Below are positions 10,663-23,691 of a stretch of 64,000 bases of DNA, piece by piece. The translations under genes and the position numbers were made by a program. The notes under the pieces were generated by a model. The model worked only from the letters and a program-made list of their open reading frames with translations. It was not told the DNA's origin and made no database searches. Source of the DNA: Macrostomum hystrix (lineage: Eukaryota; Platyhelminthes; Macrostomidae); contig CATNEN010000007.1 in assembly GCA_950097015.1 (NCBI GenBank), positions 12,735,001 through 12,799,000 on the forward strand, given 5' to 3'. Position 1 is the stretch's first letter. Each line of letters opens with the position of its first letter.

Positions 10663-12520
10663 CAGTAGTGCGACTGGCAGACAGGCGACTTTTTCATTTA
10701 TTCGTAAACCAGCAAGGCCGCGAGTCAGTCGACCAACCTCAACTGCGCATGGAAACGCTGGCCTTGGATTGCCACCGCAGACAGTGGAATCAGTCTGCAG
10801 CCAGTCAGAGTGGACTTGGGTTGCTAGTCTACATCCAGCTTGAATTCGGCAGTGAACTCTACTGTTTTCTAAGGACACTATTCTTAATGCTTAGCTTCTC
10901 GAACTGGTTTTTATACACAATGTTTTCGATTTAGATGATTGCATTGTGCATCGCCTTGTTTTTTATTCTGGAAATATATACTTCTGATCTTTTTACAAAA
11001 AATAATTTGTTTTAGATTGCTCTCTCTGAAAGTCACGCCTAAGCGGACTTGTTTATTGGTTTACTAACTCAATTGACTTCATCTGCTAAAAATGGGATAA
11101 AACTGTGAAATCTTAGGCCTTGAAGTTCAGGCAGAAGCATAACTCGTATTGTGAGGCTCGGTGCTCTTATAGTTCTGAATGCCACGGCTATCAGATGACC
11201 ATGTCTGAGCAGTCTTGCCACCCTTGTTGGCCTCAACAGTTCAGGCAATATGTACTTTTTCTGTTTCACTCTGGCAAGCAAGCCCCTCTTCATTATTCTT
11301 TGAGACCATGGGACTCTGAATTCCACTAATTCCCTCCTTGGTTTAGTGGCCTTGCCATTCCTGACCTCGGCGGCAGCCCATTGTGGGCCGTTCCTCGCCT
11401 CCTCTTCGGCAGGCCTCGTTAGCACAGCCGGCGCCCCGGAGCCTAAGACTGTATGTGGGATCGGCTTGCATTCCAGCTCAAATCTGAGCAGATTCTGTGC
11501 TGCCTCTGCTGTACCGGTGGCTACTATATATAGCAGGAGCGCATTGGGCACTGGAATGGCTGGGTTCCGGCTGCCCAGCCTTCAAATGATGCCCACTAAT
11601 CCGGTTTCAAATCTAAATTGCAGGCGCTTCTTTCACTGCGGATGCGCCAGAAATATTTGCGTTCTTGGTGGCAGAGCTGCAGTGCAATCTGGATATTGGG
11701 CAGTTGAGTAACCCTGGAGCAGGCTTTCTGCCGCGAGTCTCCAGGCCAGGAAGGCAGCCCAGTAGCTGAGCAAAAGCGCCTCTCGCATTCAGTTTGATGG
11801 ACAGGTCGCGAAATGAGCTGCTGCGGGCATCTCCGGCTGAATAATGCTGAACAACTACAGTTGGTGCATCGCAACAAAGTAGCGACAGGCGAGGCTCTGT
11901 GGACAAGAATAGGAAAAACACTCGCGCTGAACTACTCGCGAGAAGAACCATTAAAGTACAGCCTGAGCAGACTGCTCTCGCATCTCCTTTCATTCGATTT
12001 CTTTTGCCCTGAGATGGCGAGACTGACGACTAACAGCGGCTGTCGAGGTGGCCAGTTGGAAGATTGCTTCCTCACGCTTGAGGGCCCACAAAGACAGGCA
12101 ATCTTTGTTCGGGCGTCGCGTCTCCTGTCAAGTAATTTAAATCATGGTCAAAGCTCGAATTTAGAGCTAGTCTCGAAATTTTCAGACCGCCCAAAAGGTC
12201 CTTTGATGTAGCGGACGTGCCTTGCAACTGTAAGGGTCAGGGTCTCTCGCATTCTACTATTGATTTTGGCTTGTAAGACGTCTGCTAGATTTCCAAGCCA
12301 GACTGATGCGCGTTGATAATGCATACAGAATGTATTGGGCCTGGCCGGGAGTCAATATTCAAAAAGGCACGCGTTGTAAAATTATTTTTATGAACGATTT
12401 ATCACTAATTTATCTGTTATTTAATATAACAATAAAATAATTTACCATCTGCCTGAAAGTGTCATGCTGCAGCTTCATTGAATCCATTGTGTAATACTTT
12501 TGTATCTGAATTTCGGAGCG
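10663..12520. other. 3' flank of CNP and spacer, no gene seen
   Basis: The start should include the CNP 3'UTR, although no perfect AATAAA is close. Several overlapping frames of 60-170 residues exist on both strands between 10,700 and 12,211, but they lack recognisable motifs and shadow each other, so I do not call genes. Confidence 0.45.
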
Positions 12521-12527
12521 CACTTTC

Positions 12528-13252
12528 TGAGCAGCTCAGATGGGCTTGCGTTCGCTAGTACCTGTTTGCTGAGCGACTCTACATCAAGCAGCTCAGGTGG
12601 GCTTGCGTTCGCTAGTACCTGTTTGCTGAGCGACTCTACATCAAGCAGCTCAGATGGGCTTGCGTTCGCTAGTACCTGTTTGCTGAGCGACTCTACATCA
12701 AGCAGCTCAGATGGGCTTGCGTTCGCTAGTACCTGTTTGCTGAGCGACTCTACATCAAGCAGCTCAGGTGGGCTTGCGTTCGCTAGTACCTGTTTGCTGA
12801 GCGACTCTACATCAAGCAGCTCAGATGGGCTTGCGTTCGCTAGTACCTGTTTGCTGAGCGACTCTACATCAAGCAGCTCAGATGGGCTTGCGTTCGCTAG
12901 TACCTGTTTGCTGAGCGACTCTACATCAAGCAGCTCAGGTGGGCTTGCGTTCGCTAGTACCTGTTTGCTGAGCGACTCTACATCAAGCAGCTCAGATGGG
13001 CCTGCGTTCGCTAGTACCTGTTTGCTGAGCGACTCTACATCAAGCAGCTCAGATGGGCCTGCGTTCGCTAGTACCTGTTTGCTGAGCGACTCTACATCAA
13101 GCAGCTCAGATGGGCCTGCGTTCGCTAGTACCTGTTTGCTGAGCGACTCTACATCAAGCAGCTCAGGTGGGCTTGCGTTCGCTAGTACCTGTTTGCTGAG
13201 CGACTCTACATCAAGCAGCTCAGATGGGCTTGCGTTCGCTAGTACCTGTTTG
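12528..13252. repeat. 57-bp minisatellite, about 12-13 copies
   Basis: Very homogeneous 57-bp units starting GGGCTTGCGTTCGCTAGTAC and running through CTGTTTGCTGAGCGACTC. Variants are limited to CAGATGG/CAGGTGG and GCTTGC/GCCTGC. The length is divisible by three, so a 19-residue repeat appears in translation; no upstream or downstream coding context supports it as protein. Confidence 0.96.
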
Positions 13253-15544
13253 CTTGCACATCAGCTGGCCAGCCAAGGTCTTGGCAACTTCAAATGTTTA
13301 AGTATCGACAGCCGCGATGTCGGCCTCAGCGCTGTGGCCTCAGCGCAGATTGACAACGCGGGCTGGTTATCAGATTAGCCTAGGCCTGCCAGCTGCGGGG
13401 GTTGCTGAACGCGCAGCCCAGCTTTGTCCGTCGCTCTAGGGAATTTTGGGATTTCACAAGTTGCACTCTCGCCACCGAACGTCATAAAAGTCTGCAGGTA
13501 CGGATGGTAAACGACCTGCGCTAACACCTGCAGGAAGCCACCCCCAAAAACTGATGTGAAAAACAGCCTGGTGCTGTTGATCAAGATGAAGACAAGTCAG
13601 ATACCGCGGCGACCATCCCAGCCGTTCTGGGGGCGGATCTATAGCAGCGGCCCTCACTGGCAAACATTGTCTGGGACTGAACACACCCTGCCAAAGTACA
13701 CACAGGGAATCACCTGAGCCCGACATCGTGCTGTAGACACCAGCTTAACCTAGATGAACTTGGTGAAGTTCTGATCAACCTAATGTCTGAGATAGAATGC
13801 GTACAACTCAAGCCTGCTCAAACCCGACATCGTGCTTTAGACACCAGCCTAACCTAGATGAACTTGGTGAAGTTCTGACCAACCTGATGTCTCAGATAGA
13901 ATGCGTACAACTCAAGCCTGCTCAAACCCGAGCTGAATTCCTCAGCTCAGATAACGATCGCCAGACTGCTCATGCACTCCGCTCCCCGCCGTGTGTTTTT
14001 AATCCGCGCTTCCATTCAGCCGGCACACTAGCACATACTGGAGTATAAACAGTCGATTAAGAGCGAGTGGCACTATGCGGGCTGCTTCCAGGGGGAACAG
14101 GCGAAGGGCACAGCGAATGGTCCATGACCGCGCGGAGACTTTGCGGATTTGGCAGGATTGGCTCAGCTGAATGCGCCTGATTTACGAAGGGCCTTCTGTG
14201 CGGCTGGGGCATTGTTGCTTGCAGTTTTCGGCTGCTGCCTGTTGTGCGACAGCCGGCACAGCGGCTGCAATTTCTTTTAATCTTTCCGATTCGTACTCTC
14301 GTATGTACTCGTAAAACTGATACTTTGGCAACTCTGCTGAGACTTTCTGGGTGCTAAGGCTACGAAATTCGAATTCACAAATTCCAAATAATTCTCCTGC
14401 ACTTTTACCTGCGGCTCGAATTTTGAGTCCATTGAAAATAAAGCCAGTCCGAGCTCTTGTCTTGGCCTTTTTACCTGGCTGAATAGTGCTAGACAGATTC
14501 GGGGAAATCGAGGCTCCACGCGAGCAGAGCAGCTCGGCGGGGCTCCGCTTCAAAAGCGCCGCGAAAAAAATTAAAGAAATTCCATCCAGTACTTTGTTCA
14601 ATATATTTTGCTTGCATAGTTGCTACTCGTTGGCCCTTCAAATGCCTCGAATTAATATACTTTATATGTGCATAAAGTAATTTTTCTCAATCGGAATTAG
14701 CGGCTTCTTTGTGAGTCTCATTGCTCGCGACTAAATGCTTCCCGCGCCCCGGGGACCCAAGGGTTGACAGCTCCACGAGAACTGACTGCCCGCAGAGCTT
14801 TCCCAGCACCTGAGCACGGATTATGCTGCTCAATCGCCTTCAAAAGACTCCCAAAACTGGTCTAAATTCGCCCTAATCTGACAAGACTCAAGGCTGAAAA
14901 ATGAAGATAGCATTCTGCAGCTTTTATTGGTCAAATTAAGGTGATTATTGAGCTCCGGCAGTTGCCCCTGTTCTGACAGCCGCATTCACTCACAGTGCCT
15001 GCCATACAGCTACAGGTTCCAGCTCACAGCGATGCCGCATTCAATAACAGCTTAGCTAGCTCGGGCCTTCAGGAATTTAGTCATGTGATCTAAAATGCTT
15101 ATGCACTGTAGCTGTCTTGAATCCATTGCACTGACTTTTGACCCAGTGAAGTAAAGACCGAACTCGAGCTCCGACTTTGCTGGCGGCTGAACTCGCCGAG
15201 TCACCGGCTATCGGCAGCATCAAAGGAAGGCTGGCCTTCATGGCCCGTGTATTTTCTCAATCCGAAATGGGCTGGTATATTTTACATAAAGAATGGCGCA
15301 GAAATGGAAGATGACACCATGGCCAGTGCCAGACTCAGAACCCCTGGCCCCTCAAAGCAGACGTTGGGTAGTGAGCAGCACAACAGCAAACAGAGGACAA
15401 GGCCACGTGAAAAATAGATTCGCACGCAAATATAAACTACAAAGTATATGCAATACAAACTGCTGGGCAAGCATTTCAGGGACCACTCGCCGCTGCTCAC
15501 ATCAAAGCTGAAAATGCACTTTATGAGTGTTCGGCCCCGGACTG
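13253..15544. other. spacer, includes a 104-bp tandem duplication
   Basis: No convincing gene. At about 13,719-13,929 a 104-bp segment beginning CCCGACATCGTGCT is present twice in tandem with about six differences. Minus-strand frames at 13,375-13,726 are open but unrecognised. Confidence 0.5.
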
Positions 15545-16372
15545 GTCTCTGAGTGGACTGGGGAGAGTCAGGACTGTGGACTGGGGAGAATCAGGACAGT
15601 GGACTGGGGAGAGTCAGGAGTGTAGACTGGGGAGAATCAGGAGTGTAGACTGGGGAGAATCAGGAGTGTAGACTGGGGAGAATCAGGACAGTGGACTGGG
15701 GAGAGTCAGGACAGTGGACTGGGAGAGTCAGGACAGTGGTCTGGGAGAGTCAGGACTGTGGACTGGGAGAGTCAGGACAGTGGTCTGGGAGAGTCAGGAC
15801 TGTGGACTGGGAGAGTCAGGACAGTGGTCTGGGAGAGTCAGGACTGTGGTCTGGGAGAGTCAGGAGTGTGGTCTGGGAGAGTCAGGACTGTGGACTGGGA
15901 GAGTCAGGACTGTGGACTGGAGAGAATCAGGACAGTGGTCTGGGAGAGTCAGGACTGTGGTCTGGGAGAGTCAGGACTGTGGTCTGGGAGAGTCAGGACT
16001 GTGGTCTGGGAGAATCAGGACAGTGGTCTGGGAGAGTCAGGACTGTGGACTGGGAGAGTCAGGACAGTGGTCTGGGAGAGTCAGGACAGTGGTCTGGGAG
16101 AATCAGGACAGTGGTTTGGGAGAGTCAGGACTGTGGTCTGGGAGAGTCAGGACAGTGGTCTGGGAGAGTCAGGACAGTGGTCTGGGAGAGTCAGGACAGT
16201 GGTCTGGGAGAATCAGGACAGTGGTCTGGGAGAGTCAGGACTGTGGACTGGGAGAGTCAGGACTGTGGACTGGGGAGAGTCAGGACAGTGGTCTGGGAGA
16301 GTCAGGACAGTGGTCTGGGAGAGTCAGGACTGTGGACTGGGAGAATCAGGACAGTGGACTGGGAGATCCCGG
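15545..16372. repeat. 22-bp minisatellite, about 37 copies
   Basis: Units of GGTCTGGGAGAGTCAGGACT plus two bases. The first seven or so copies are 23 bp because of an extra G (GGGGAGA). Since 22 is not divisible by three, the array reads open in all three plus frames as a 22-residue superrepeat, producing three overlapping frames of over 200 residues that are not genes. Confidence 0.96.
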
Positions 16373-17301
16373 ACAGTGTTGATTGAATCATCTCTTCATA
16401 CCTAAGCCTTGCGTTGTGCAAAATTATTAAACCATTCAGATCTGCAGGGAAACGCAAGTCGGAAGCGGCAGTTAAGACATTGGAGTGCACAGTGCAGCCA
16501 GGGGTCGGCAATCTCCCATCACTCGAGCCTTTGCTCTGTCGTTGGCGTACCCTGCCTGCTGTCAAACGAGCCGGAGATTCGTTCTTATCCCATTAGGATT
16601 AGAAAATCCTAACCTCCATTTCATCCCATTGAGGCTTCAAAATTCGGTAATCCCGCTTCATGCTAAATCCTGATCTCATCTGATAACACTTGAAATCCCT
16701 TGGAGAGACATTGTCCCGCTAATTTTCAGGTGACATGCTTTGCCTATAAGTTCCTTATGCTCAAGCTGCACTTGTGTGCTCAGTAATAAACGCCGCTAAA
16801 GTGTGCAATTTCCCAAATCAGCTGTCCCAGAGACTGAATCGATCCTCATCAGCTCGACATCCCGCGCTTTCGGTTCACCGCGGCTTCAAAGACCAGCAGC
16901 GGCTGAGCCATCGAGCGGACAAAGCGAGTTAAGCGAAAAGCAATTAGAGCCGGGACTCTGTGCTGCTGTGGGACTGGCTGGCGATGCCTAGCCGCATATA
17001 AACAGATGCGGAGCGCCGATTGAGAGTCGCAGACTCCGCTGGGCTGAAGCGGGGCTGAGGTTGGAACTGGGGATCAGGAGGACCGGCCAGAGGGAGATTC
17101 CCACCTAGCATGTCAGCAGGCTATGATCCAATGCCACAGTTTCATAAATTCGAACCTGCCGTCCAATGCGGACACGTACTGTACTGAAGGCAGTAATACA
17201 CGCGCACTGAAAGCCACATGCTGCAACGAGCTGACCAGTTTGATAGCAGATCGTATTGCAGAATATTTTGAGGCTGCAATGTTTCACACACACGGGCATT
17301 C
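16373..17301. other. spacer, no gene seen
   Basis: Only short overlapping frames. Lies downstream of the minus-strand DEG/ENaC gene, so its lower-coordinate part should contain that transcript's 3'UTR. Confidence 0.4.
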
Positions 17302-17604
17302 TCACAGCGTTGTTTCAATTTCATAGTTTAAATAAATCTTCATTTGCTGCCGCAACAACAGAATTTGCTGTTGTTGTTGCTGCTGCTGTTGCTCCTGCTG
17401 TTGCTGCTGCTGTTGCTGCTGCTGTTGCTGCTGCTGTTGCTGCTGCTGTTGCTGCTGCTGTTGCTGCTGCTGTTGCTGCTGCTGTTGTTGATGCTGCTGC
17501 TGTTGCTGTTGTTGCTCTTGTCGTGGTTGTTGTTGCTGCTGCTGCTGCTGTTGTGGCTGCTTTTGTTCTTTCTTCTGCTGCTGCTCTTGTTGTATTTGTT
17601 GCCC

Positions 17605-17649
<45 letters not shown>

Positions 17650-19695
17650 CTGCTGTTGTTGTTCGTGTTGGTGCTGGTGCTGCTGTTCTTGTTCTCGAAT
17701 GTCTTGCTGCTGTTGTGGCTGCTGTGTCTGATGTTTGTGCTGCTGAAGATGAAGGCTTCCATTCTGTTGCAGCAGCAGCGGTGGCGACTCAGTTCGCTCC
17801 TGCTGTTCCAGACGCAGCCGCCGCCTCTGCATCAGCCGAAGTGGCGGAGTGGCGACAGTACGAAGCGGCTCTGCAGTGCCTATTTGTGGTGACCCCTCCA
17901 CAATGCGTGTTGAGAGCGGTGTTGGAAGCTGCTGCTGCTGCCCGCTGGTCTGGTTCACAACATTATAGAGAAAAGCAGCTGACAGCACGGCGATCTCCGC
18001 GAGCTCGAATATGGTGATGACACTGATGCCAACCCACAGGCCCAGGATGCCGCCGATGTCTGAGAAGAGCTTCTCGAGCTCGTAGCTGCGCTCCTCGATC
18101 AGCATGCGCACCGTGAGCGTCTTCGGGTAGACCCGCACCTGCACCAGCGTGTTGCTGACGAACCGCTGAAGGTCCGTGCAGTCTGTGTCCTCCAGAGCTG
18201 CGGGGTCGTAGTTGGGGTGGGTGTCCTCCCGGCAGCTCGACACGTTCCGGTTGGATATGCCCAGAGACGTGACCAGCGCCGCGGGTGGCGTCAGGTTGCC
18301 CACCACGGCGATGTAGTCGGATAGTATGCTGCCCAGCTTCTTTATGCGGATGAGGCTGCCGCGGCTGGCAAAGGAGCGGTCCGGCCACTCGGCCAGCGCG
18401 ATCGCGGACGAGTATTCGCTGTACTGGCACTCGTTCAGGCAACGGGAAGGGCTCTGCTTCTGCGAGAAGTTGTAGGCGCACTCGGCTCTCGCGAGCCGTT
18501 CACCAATTTCCGGAAACTTCTCGATTGTCTTGGCACCAATTACCTTGACGATGAGGGCCGCGTACTTCCTCTTGCGCTCCTCGGAGAATATGCGCCACAT
18601 GCTGAGCACCAGGTTGGAGATGCTGGTGAATTGAGTCTTGTTGAAGCGACGCATGTCGAGGATGTCGTGGCAGTAGTCAGCCTTCAGCAGACGAGTCTCC
18701 TCTGCGGGCAGGAGACCCTCGATGGTGCACCGGCATGTCCTGAGCAAGTTCAGAGCGTCCTCGTTCTCGACGCAGCTGTACAGGCGGTCCTCGTACTCCT
18801 GGTGCAGGCGCAGGAACGGGTTCCAGAAGCGGCGCACGCCAGCCGGTGCGCAGGGCCGCGTATTCGTGTTAGCCAGGCGGATTTTTGCCTGCGACAGGGC
18901 GAAGTCAGTGCGCATGCCCACTGGGGCGGTGATGCCAAACTCGTGCGGGTCTGGTCGGGTGCCGCGCTGATGAACAGTCACCTGGAAGCCCTTGCTCTCC
19001 AAGCCAGTCGCCGTCTTCATGATGCGGTCCTCCTCGAAGTTTGCGTCCACCGAGGGTGGGTAGAGGACAAGGATGAGGCCCATCTCCGCGCCCGCCTTCT
19101 CCAGCTGCCGCGATGCTGGCTGGAATGTGTAGCAGTTACCGTACTCTCTATCGTAGTACAGAGTAAATTCACCGTGGCTGCATGGCTTCTGGTCGAACTC
19201 GCAGTATAACACAAAGTCCTGGGCGCGGGCGCTGACCTCGGACATGTTGAACATGTGACCGGAGGCTGTGTAAATGGCCTTGAGGAACTTCTTGCTCTCC
19301 CAGCCAAACTGGTAGCCCAGCATTGTCTGCACCACCTGCGAGTAGCGGCTGAAGGCCCGGTCCTTTGTGCGTCTGTCGTAATAGGACACGTTGTAAAGAA
19401 AGAACTTCTTCAGCATTGTGTCGCAGATCGTGACGTCCGGGAACTCGAAGCCGTTGACCTCCTGGCGCACTGTGGAGCTGACAGGATAGCTAAAGTACAG
19501 TTTAATCAGCGTTGCCGTGTGCATGGTGACGCCGCAGACGGCGCTGACGAAAATCACGAACCAGACAACGCGCACAGTCCAGTTGGAGTCCTGCTGCACC
19601 AGCTTGTTAACGCCGTGGGCAGTAGAGCTGCCAAGCAGCTGGCGCAGCCGGCCCAGCAGAACCTTGCGGCGGCCAGGCTTAGTCGTGTCCGGCAT
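17302..19695 (-). CDS. DEG/ENaC-family sodium channel with polyglutamine tail
   Basis: A single uninterrupted exon of 797 residues starting MPDTTKPGRRK. Family marks, in order: the cytosolic HG gating motif (27-28), first membrane helix about 41-65, FPDVTIC (85-91) just outside it, a large Cys-rich ectodomain, and a second helix about 545-577 containing LWVGISV with the G-x-S selectivity filter (GIS, 556-558). These are epithelial/acid- or peptide-gated, amiloride-type sodium channel subunits that assemble as trimers in the plasma membrane. N-glycosylation sequons are present (NVS, NMS, NLT). The cytosolic tail, from about 600 on, is Gln-rich and from about 670 almost pure Gln with His, Glu and Leu breaks, encoded by mixed CAG/CAA. 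The ligand cannot be told. Absence of introns is notable beside the intron-bearing neighbours. Confidence 0.95.
17355..17740 (-). repeat. imperfect CAG/CAA triplet tract (polyQ coding)
   Basis: On the plus strand this reads as CTG/TTG runs with occasional CTC, CCC and CGT. It encodes the Gln-rich C-terminus of the DEG/ENaC channel. Plus-strand frames of poly-Leu and poly-Ala/Val are its antisense shadows. Confidence 0.95.
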
Positions 19696-22400
19696 TTCCC
19701 GCGGCGCCGCCTACCGCCAGTTTGTTTTTGCAGTTTTCAGCCGGCTTCTCTATGGCCCCGGGCGCTTCACCGCGCTTTCTGCAGGGAAGACGCACAGTTA
19801 CTTCGTACTATTCTTTCGATTCGCTGCAAAACAGCGGGCCAATCAGAGAGGGCCGCTCTGAGCCTTACTGAAGCAGGGGACTGCTGCGAGGTCTTTCCAA
19901 CAGAGCAGTGCGAGTATGGCTTCCGCAGCGCGTCAGCACTGGATTCTAGCAGCGCAACTGTAAGCCAACTGCGCTGGGAAACGCTCTGAGGGTGTGAGGC
20001 GACTCATGCGTTTTTGAACGGCTGAGCATGTAATTAACACCTGCCTCCAACTTGCCTGCCCTCCCCTGCTGAGCTGGCTGGTCTCAGAGTTTAGGGGTCT
20101 CAGATGAATCGATTTCGGCTTGACCTCCGCGGTGACTGGGAGGGCAACGGCTGGCTGCCGCCGGGGCTCAATTGAAGTCAGTGCAAACAATCGTTGGTCT
20201 TGAGGAGCGGCGCAATGGGCTGGGAGTTGGAAGCGGGCCAGACAGCGAGCAGTCCTGGCCTGGCCCCCATTCTCCTCATGGACGAGCTGTTTAGTTTAGC
20301 TCCATGCTGGGAGCTCAAGCCCCGCAATGGTAGGCGCTGCCGTCTGCCTGCGATGGGGCAGGGAGGCGAAACCGGAGACCGCACTCGGCTGCTGGACAAG
20401 AGGAATGCATTCCCGGCCAGTTGTTGGGTCTCCAAGCCACCCCGAGTACAGCTGAAGAGATTCATTTTAGTCAGCCCCGCGGCTGCAGTGGGAGAAAGTG
20501 TTTTCTATGAAAACTTTTCGGGCCCAGAAATACTTACCGGCCAGCCACTGGCCTCGGTCTTGGCTTGCTTGTGAGAGCTGAGTGCCCGGACTCTCCAGGG
20601 TGCGGCATCGGATTCTCCCGGGACCTGTTAAAATGCCTCCCCATCGATTTGAGACAGCCAAGTGCATCGCGCTGCATCCGCCTCCGCTTTGGCCTGCTCA
20701 AACCTCCAGCGGAGATAAGGATGAGCAAATTATGAACAGGACGTGAGCGCGGCCACCACAGCAACCTATTTGTTGACTCTCAACTACTATTTACCTACTC
20801 CAGCTCTAACTCTGACATTTATTCTATAGGCTTCTACCTGACTAGAATTAATGAACTTGACTTGCAAAACTATAAACTTGGGCTTAGTTATGCATGAATG
20901 TCTTCTGCAAAGTGAGTTGACTCACTCGTCCCAGACTCTTTGTTCCTTTGCAGTCGCTCTTTTTTACCTGCCTTTCGTCTCCGCTCCCGCCCTCTCAGTG
21001 GCATCATTACTAGCTGCCAAAGGTCAAGGAATGAGACCGAATGTCATGCACCACCTTGCCATGAGCAGCCAATCGAAAGGCATGCAAAACTCAGATATAT
21101 TTCCAACAGTTTTGAGGTAATAGGATTTGGGATCTGCAGCCTGCAGTTTTGCTTTGCCAGCGCGCAGCAGACGTCTGGTTAGAGCAGCTGTCGAAAATAA
21201 ACTTCAGAAAACACTTCGCAAGGCTGAATTCGGTCCGGTAACAAAGAGCCCGGTGGCAATAAAGCTTCAGAGGCCACCTTTTCCTCACCTGAGAGGCCGG
21301 GAATCTCGGTGCGAACAGCATTCCTGCGCCCGTCCATAAAGGGAAGTCCTAAAAACGTTGCAGCCCTCTGACAGGCGCTGGGTTCTAAAAGCAGGTTGAA
21401 AACAGCACTGAAAGCTGGCGAGCATCGCGGGCTTCTGCTACTGCAGCTGCGCGCCCTTCTCTCGGCTTTCTCGGATCCGGGCTAAGAAATAAAGGCCTAA
21501 AAGTGCAGCGGAGCCAGTTCCGGCAGACATCCAGCAGCTGAGTTGACATGTTGACAGCCGATGCGGCGTGTTCTCAAGAAGTATTGTACTTCCGTCTCCG
21601 AAACTATGGGGAACCCGGATGATTGGTATCGTTGACCTACTCGCGGGCCCAGCCGTCCGTGTGCTGCTGCAGTCTCCCGGGAAATCAAGTCTTCCTGCAT
21701 GCCTGCTGTATCTGGGCTGAAATCAGGCCAGCAGGAGACAATCGATGCTTAACAGGGCAGGCGCTGCAGTCGTTTACCAGATGCTTACCCTGGTGTGTCG
21801 AGCAGCTAAATTGAGCAAATAATGCTCCTTTTGCTCTTGACGTCTGCCTAACCGTCTGCTAATCAGAGAATATCCGAGCTGTGCTTCTGTAAAACTAAAG
21901 TTCTGCAACTTTTTGTCTAGTCAGATTTTTTACGAGGTATTCCGCCTGATAGACAGATTGTCGGAAAACATGAAAAAAACTGGATTGTTGGAAGCAGCGC
22001 ACTTTTGTGACAGATCAAATGGAAGCGTGGAATGTCAAGCTGTGTTTCCGAACCTTTTTATGATCGACAATTTTTGTAGTGGTCCGTATCTTTTAATTGC
22101 TGAGTTTTTTCCCTCTAGCAACAGTTGTTGCAGACGAGGAGGAAGGGGATACCGGCCTTTTTAACCGATGCTCCCCTGCTCTAGCATGCGCGCGGCTATC
22201 CGCTTTTCCGATATATAGACCCTGTATTTAATTGGTTATTCTAATGTACGGTAAAAGCCTGAACTGAATTCACTAGCCCTTCACGGATCGAGCGTTGAAC
22301 AGACTCAGTAGAAAAGCCACGTCCAGCCTGGTCAGGGCCTCCAACCTCCAACCACCTGCAGTAATGGATCCACTGGAGTCCCTAGGAAACCGGTTTAACC
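19696..22400. other. spacer upstream of the channel gene, no gene seen
   Basis: The first few hundred bases should hold the DEG/ENaC promoter and leader. Frames of 60-130 residues exist but overlap on both strands and show no motifs. An 83-residue plus frame at 21,913-22,164 is the least unlikely, but I cannot support it. Confidence 0.4.
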
Positions 22401-22401
22401 A

Positions 22402-23147
22402 GTACCCCCTGCGGCAGAGCCCATCCACGCACTGATCCGTGAGATACCAGTACCCCCTGCGGCAGAGCCCATCCACGCACTGATCCGTGAGATACCAGTA
22501 CCCCCTGCGGCAGAGCCCATCCACGCACTGATCCGTGAGATACCAGTACCCCCTGCGCAGAGCCCATCCACGCACTGATCCGTGAGATACCAGTACCTCC
22601 TGCGGCAGAGCCCATCCTCACACTGATCCGTGAGATACCAGTACCACCTGCGGCAGAGCCCATCCTCACACTGATCCGTGAGATACCAGTACCCCCTGCG
22701 GCAGAGCCCATCCACGCACTGATCCGTGAGATACCAGTACCCCCTGCGGCAGAGCCCATCCACGCACTGATCCGTGAGATACCAGTACCCCCTGCGCAGA
22801 GCCCATCCACGCACTGATCCGTGAGATACCAGTACCTCCTGCGGCAGAGCCCATCCTCACACTGATCCGTGAGATACCAGTACCACCTGCGGCAGAGCCC
22901 ATCCTCACACTGATCCGTGAGATACCAGTACCCCCTGCGGCAGAGCCCATCCTCACACTGATCCGTGAGATACCAGTACCCCCTGCGGCAGAGCCCATCC
23001 TCACACTGATCCGTGAGATACCAGTACCTCCTGCGGCAGAGCCCATCCTCACACTGATCCGTGAGATACCAGTACCTCCTGCGGCAGAGCCCATCCTCAC
23101 ACTGATCCGTGAGATACCAGTACCTCCTGCGGCAGAGCCCATCCACG
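22402..23147. repeat. 48-bp minisatellite, about 15 copies, with nested order
   Basis: Units of 48 bp beginning CAGTACCCCCTGCGGCAGAG. Variants: CCCCC, CTCC or CCACC after CAGTAC, and CCACGCAC or CCTCACAC later. Two units lack one G (CTGCGCAG); those two lie 239 bp apart and are followed by the same order of variants, indicating duplication of a five-unit block. Confidence 0.96.
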
Positions 23148-23691
23148 GGCTGAGAAGCTCTTTCCAGGCAAAATTGAGGCCGGCCTTCAAGCAGAGTTTG
23201 GAACATGGCAGAGCGCGAATCAGCCAGCAGCTCCAGGACCAATCCCACTAACGAGTGCCAGCAAAGAACTGCCATGCGAGTCCCATGCGGACTGATAATT
23301 CCACACCACTTGTAACTGCCAATTCTGAGACTGGGAAGCCACATCAATCACTCACAAGAAGCATATGCGGAGGTCTGTACTTATGATAGCTTTTGAGATC
23401 GAGCTCACTGCCTCGGCGATTCGAACTCAGATTTCTCTGCGATAAATCACTCTCTTCATTATAGAGGCCTGTGGCTGCTGATGTGTGCTCTTATTTGCTC
23501 GAATTGGGAGCTGCAACTCGGAGGTTTTGCGTAATTATACTTTCCAAGAAACAACAGGATTCACTAACATCAGAACTCTGACCAAAGTTTGACCAAATGA
23601 ATCTTATGCTCGCAATGTACCATCCAGCAGAGTTCAACTTTTAATACTTTTTCGATTTCCTATCTCACGGAGAGCGGGCTATCATTTACAA
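23148..23691. other. spacer, no gene seen
   Basis: Unique sequence between two arrays without a supported reading frame. Confidence 0.4.

Noticed and set aside
11813-12211. 132-residue plus frame
   Set aside because: No motif, no splice or acceptor pattern before its ATG, and comparable frames overlap it on the other strand.
13375-13726. Minus-strand frames that might be a retroelement or small gene
   Set aside because: No reverse transcriptase, integrase or other motif could be seen, and the region overlaps a local duplication.
17256-18017. Plus-strand poly-Ala/Val and poly-Leu frames
   Set aside because: They are antisense to the polyglutamine tail of the DEG/ENaC channel, which has clear family motifs on the minus strand.
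21913-22164. 83-residue plus frame with plausible composition
   Set aside because: AT-rich, no recognisable family and no supporting splice sites; not enough to call.
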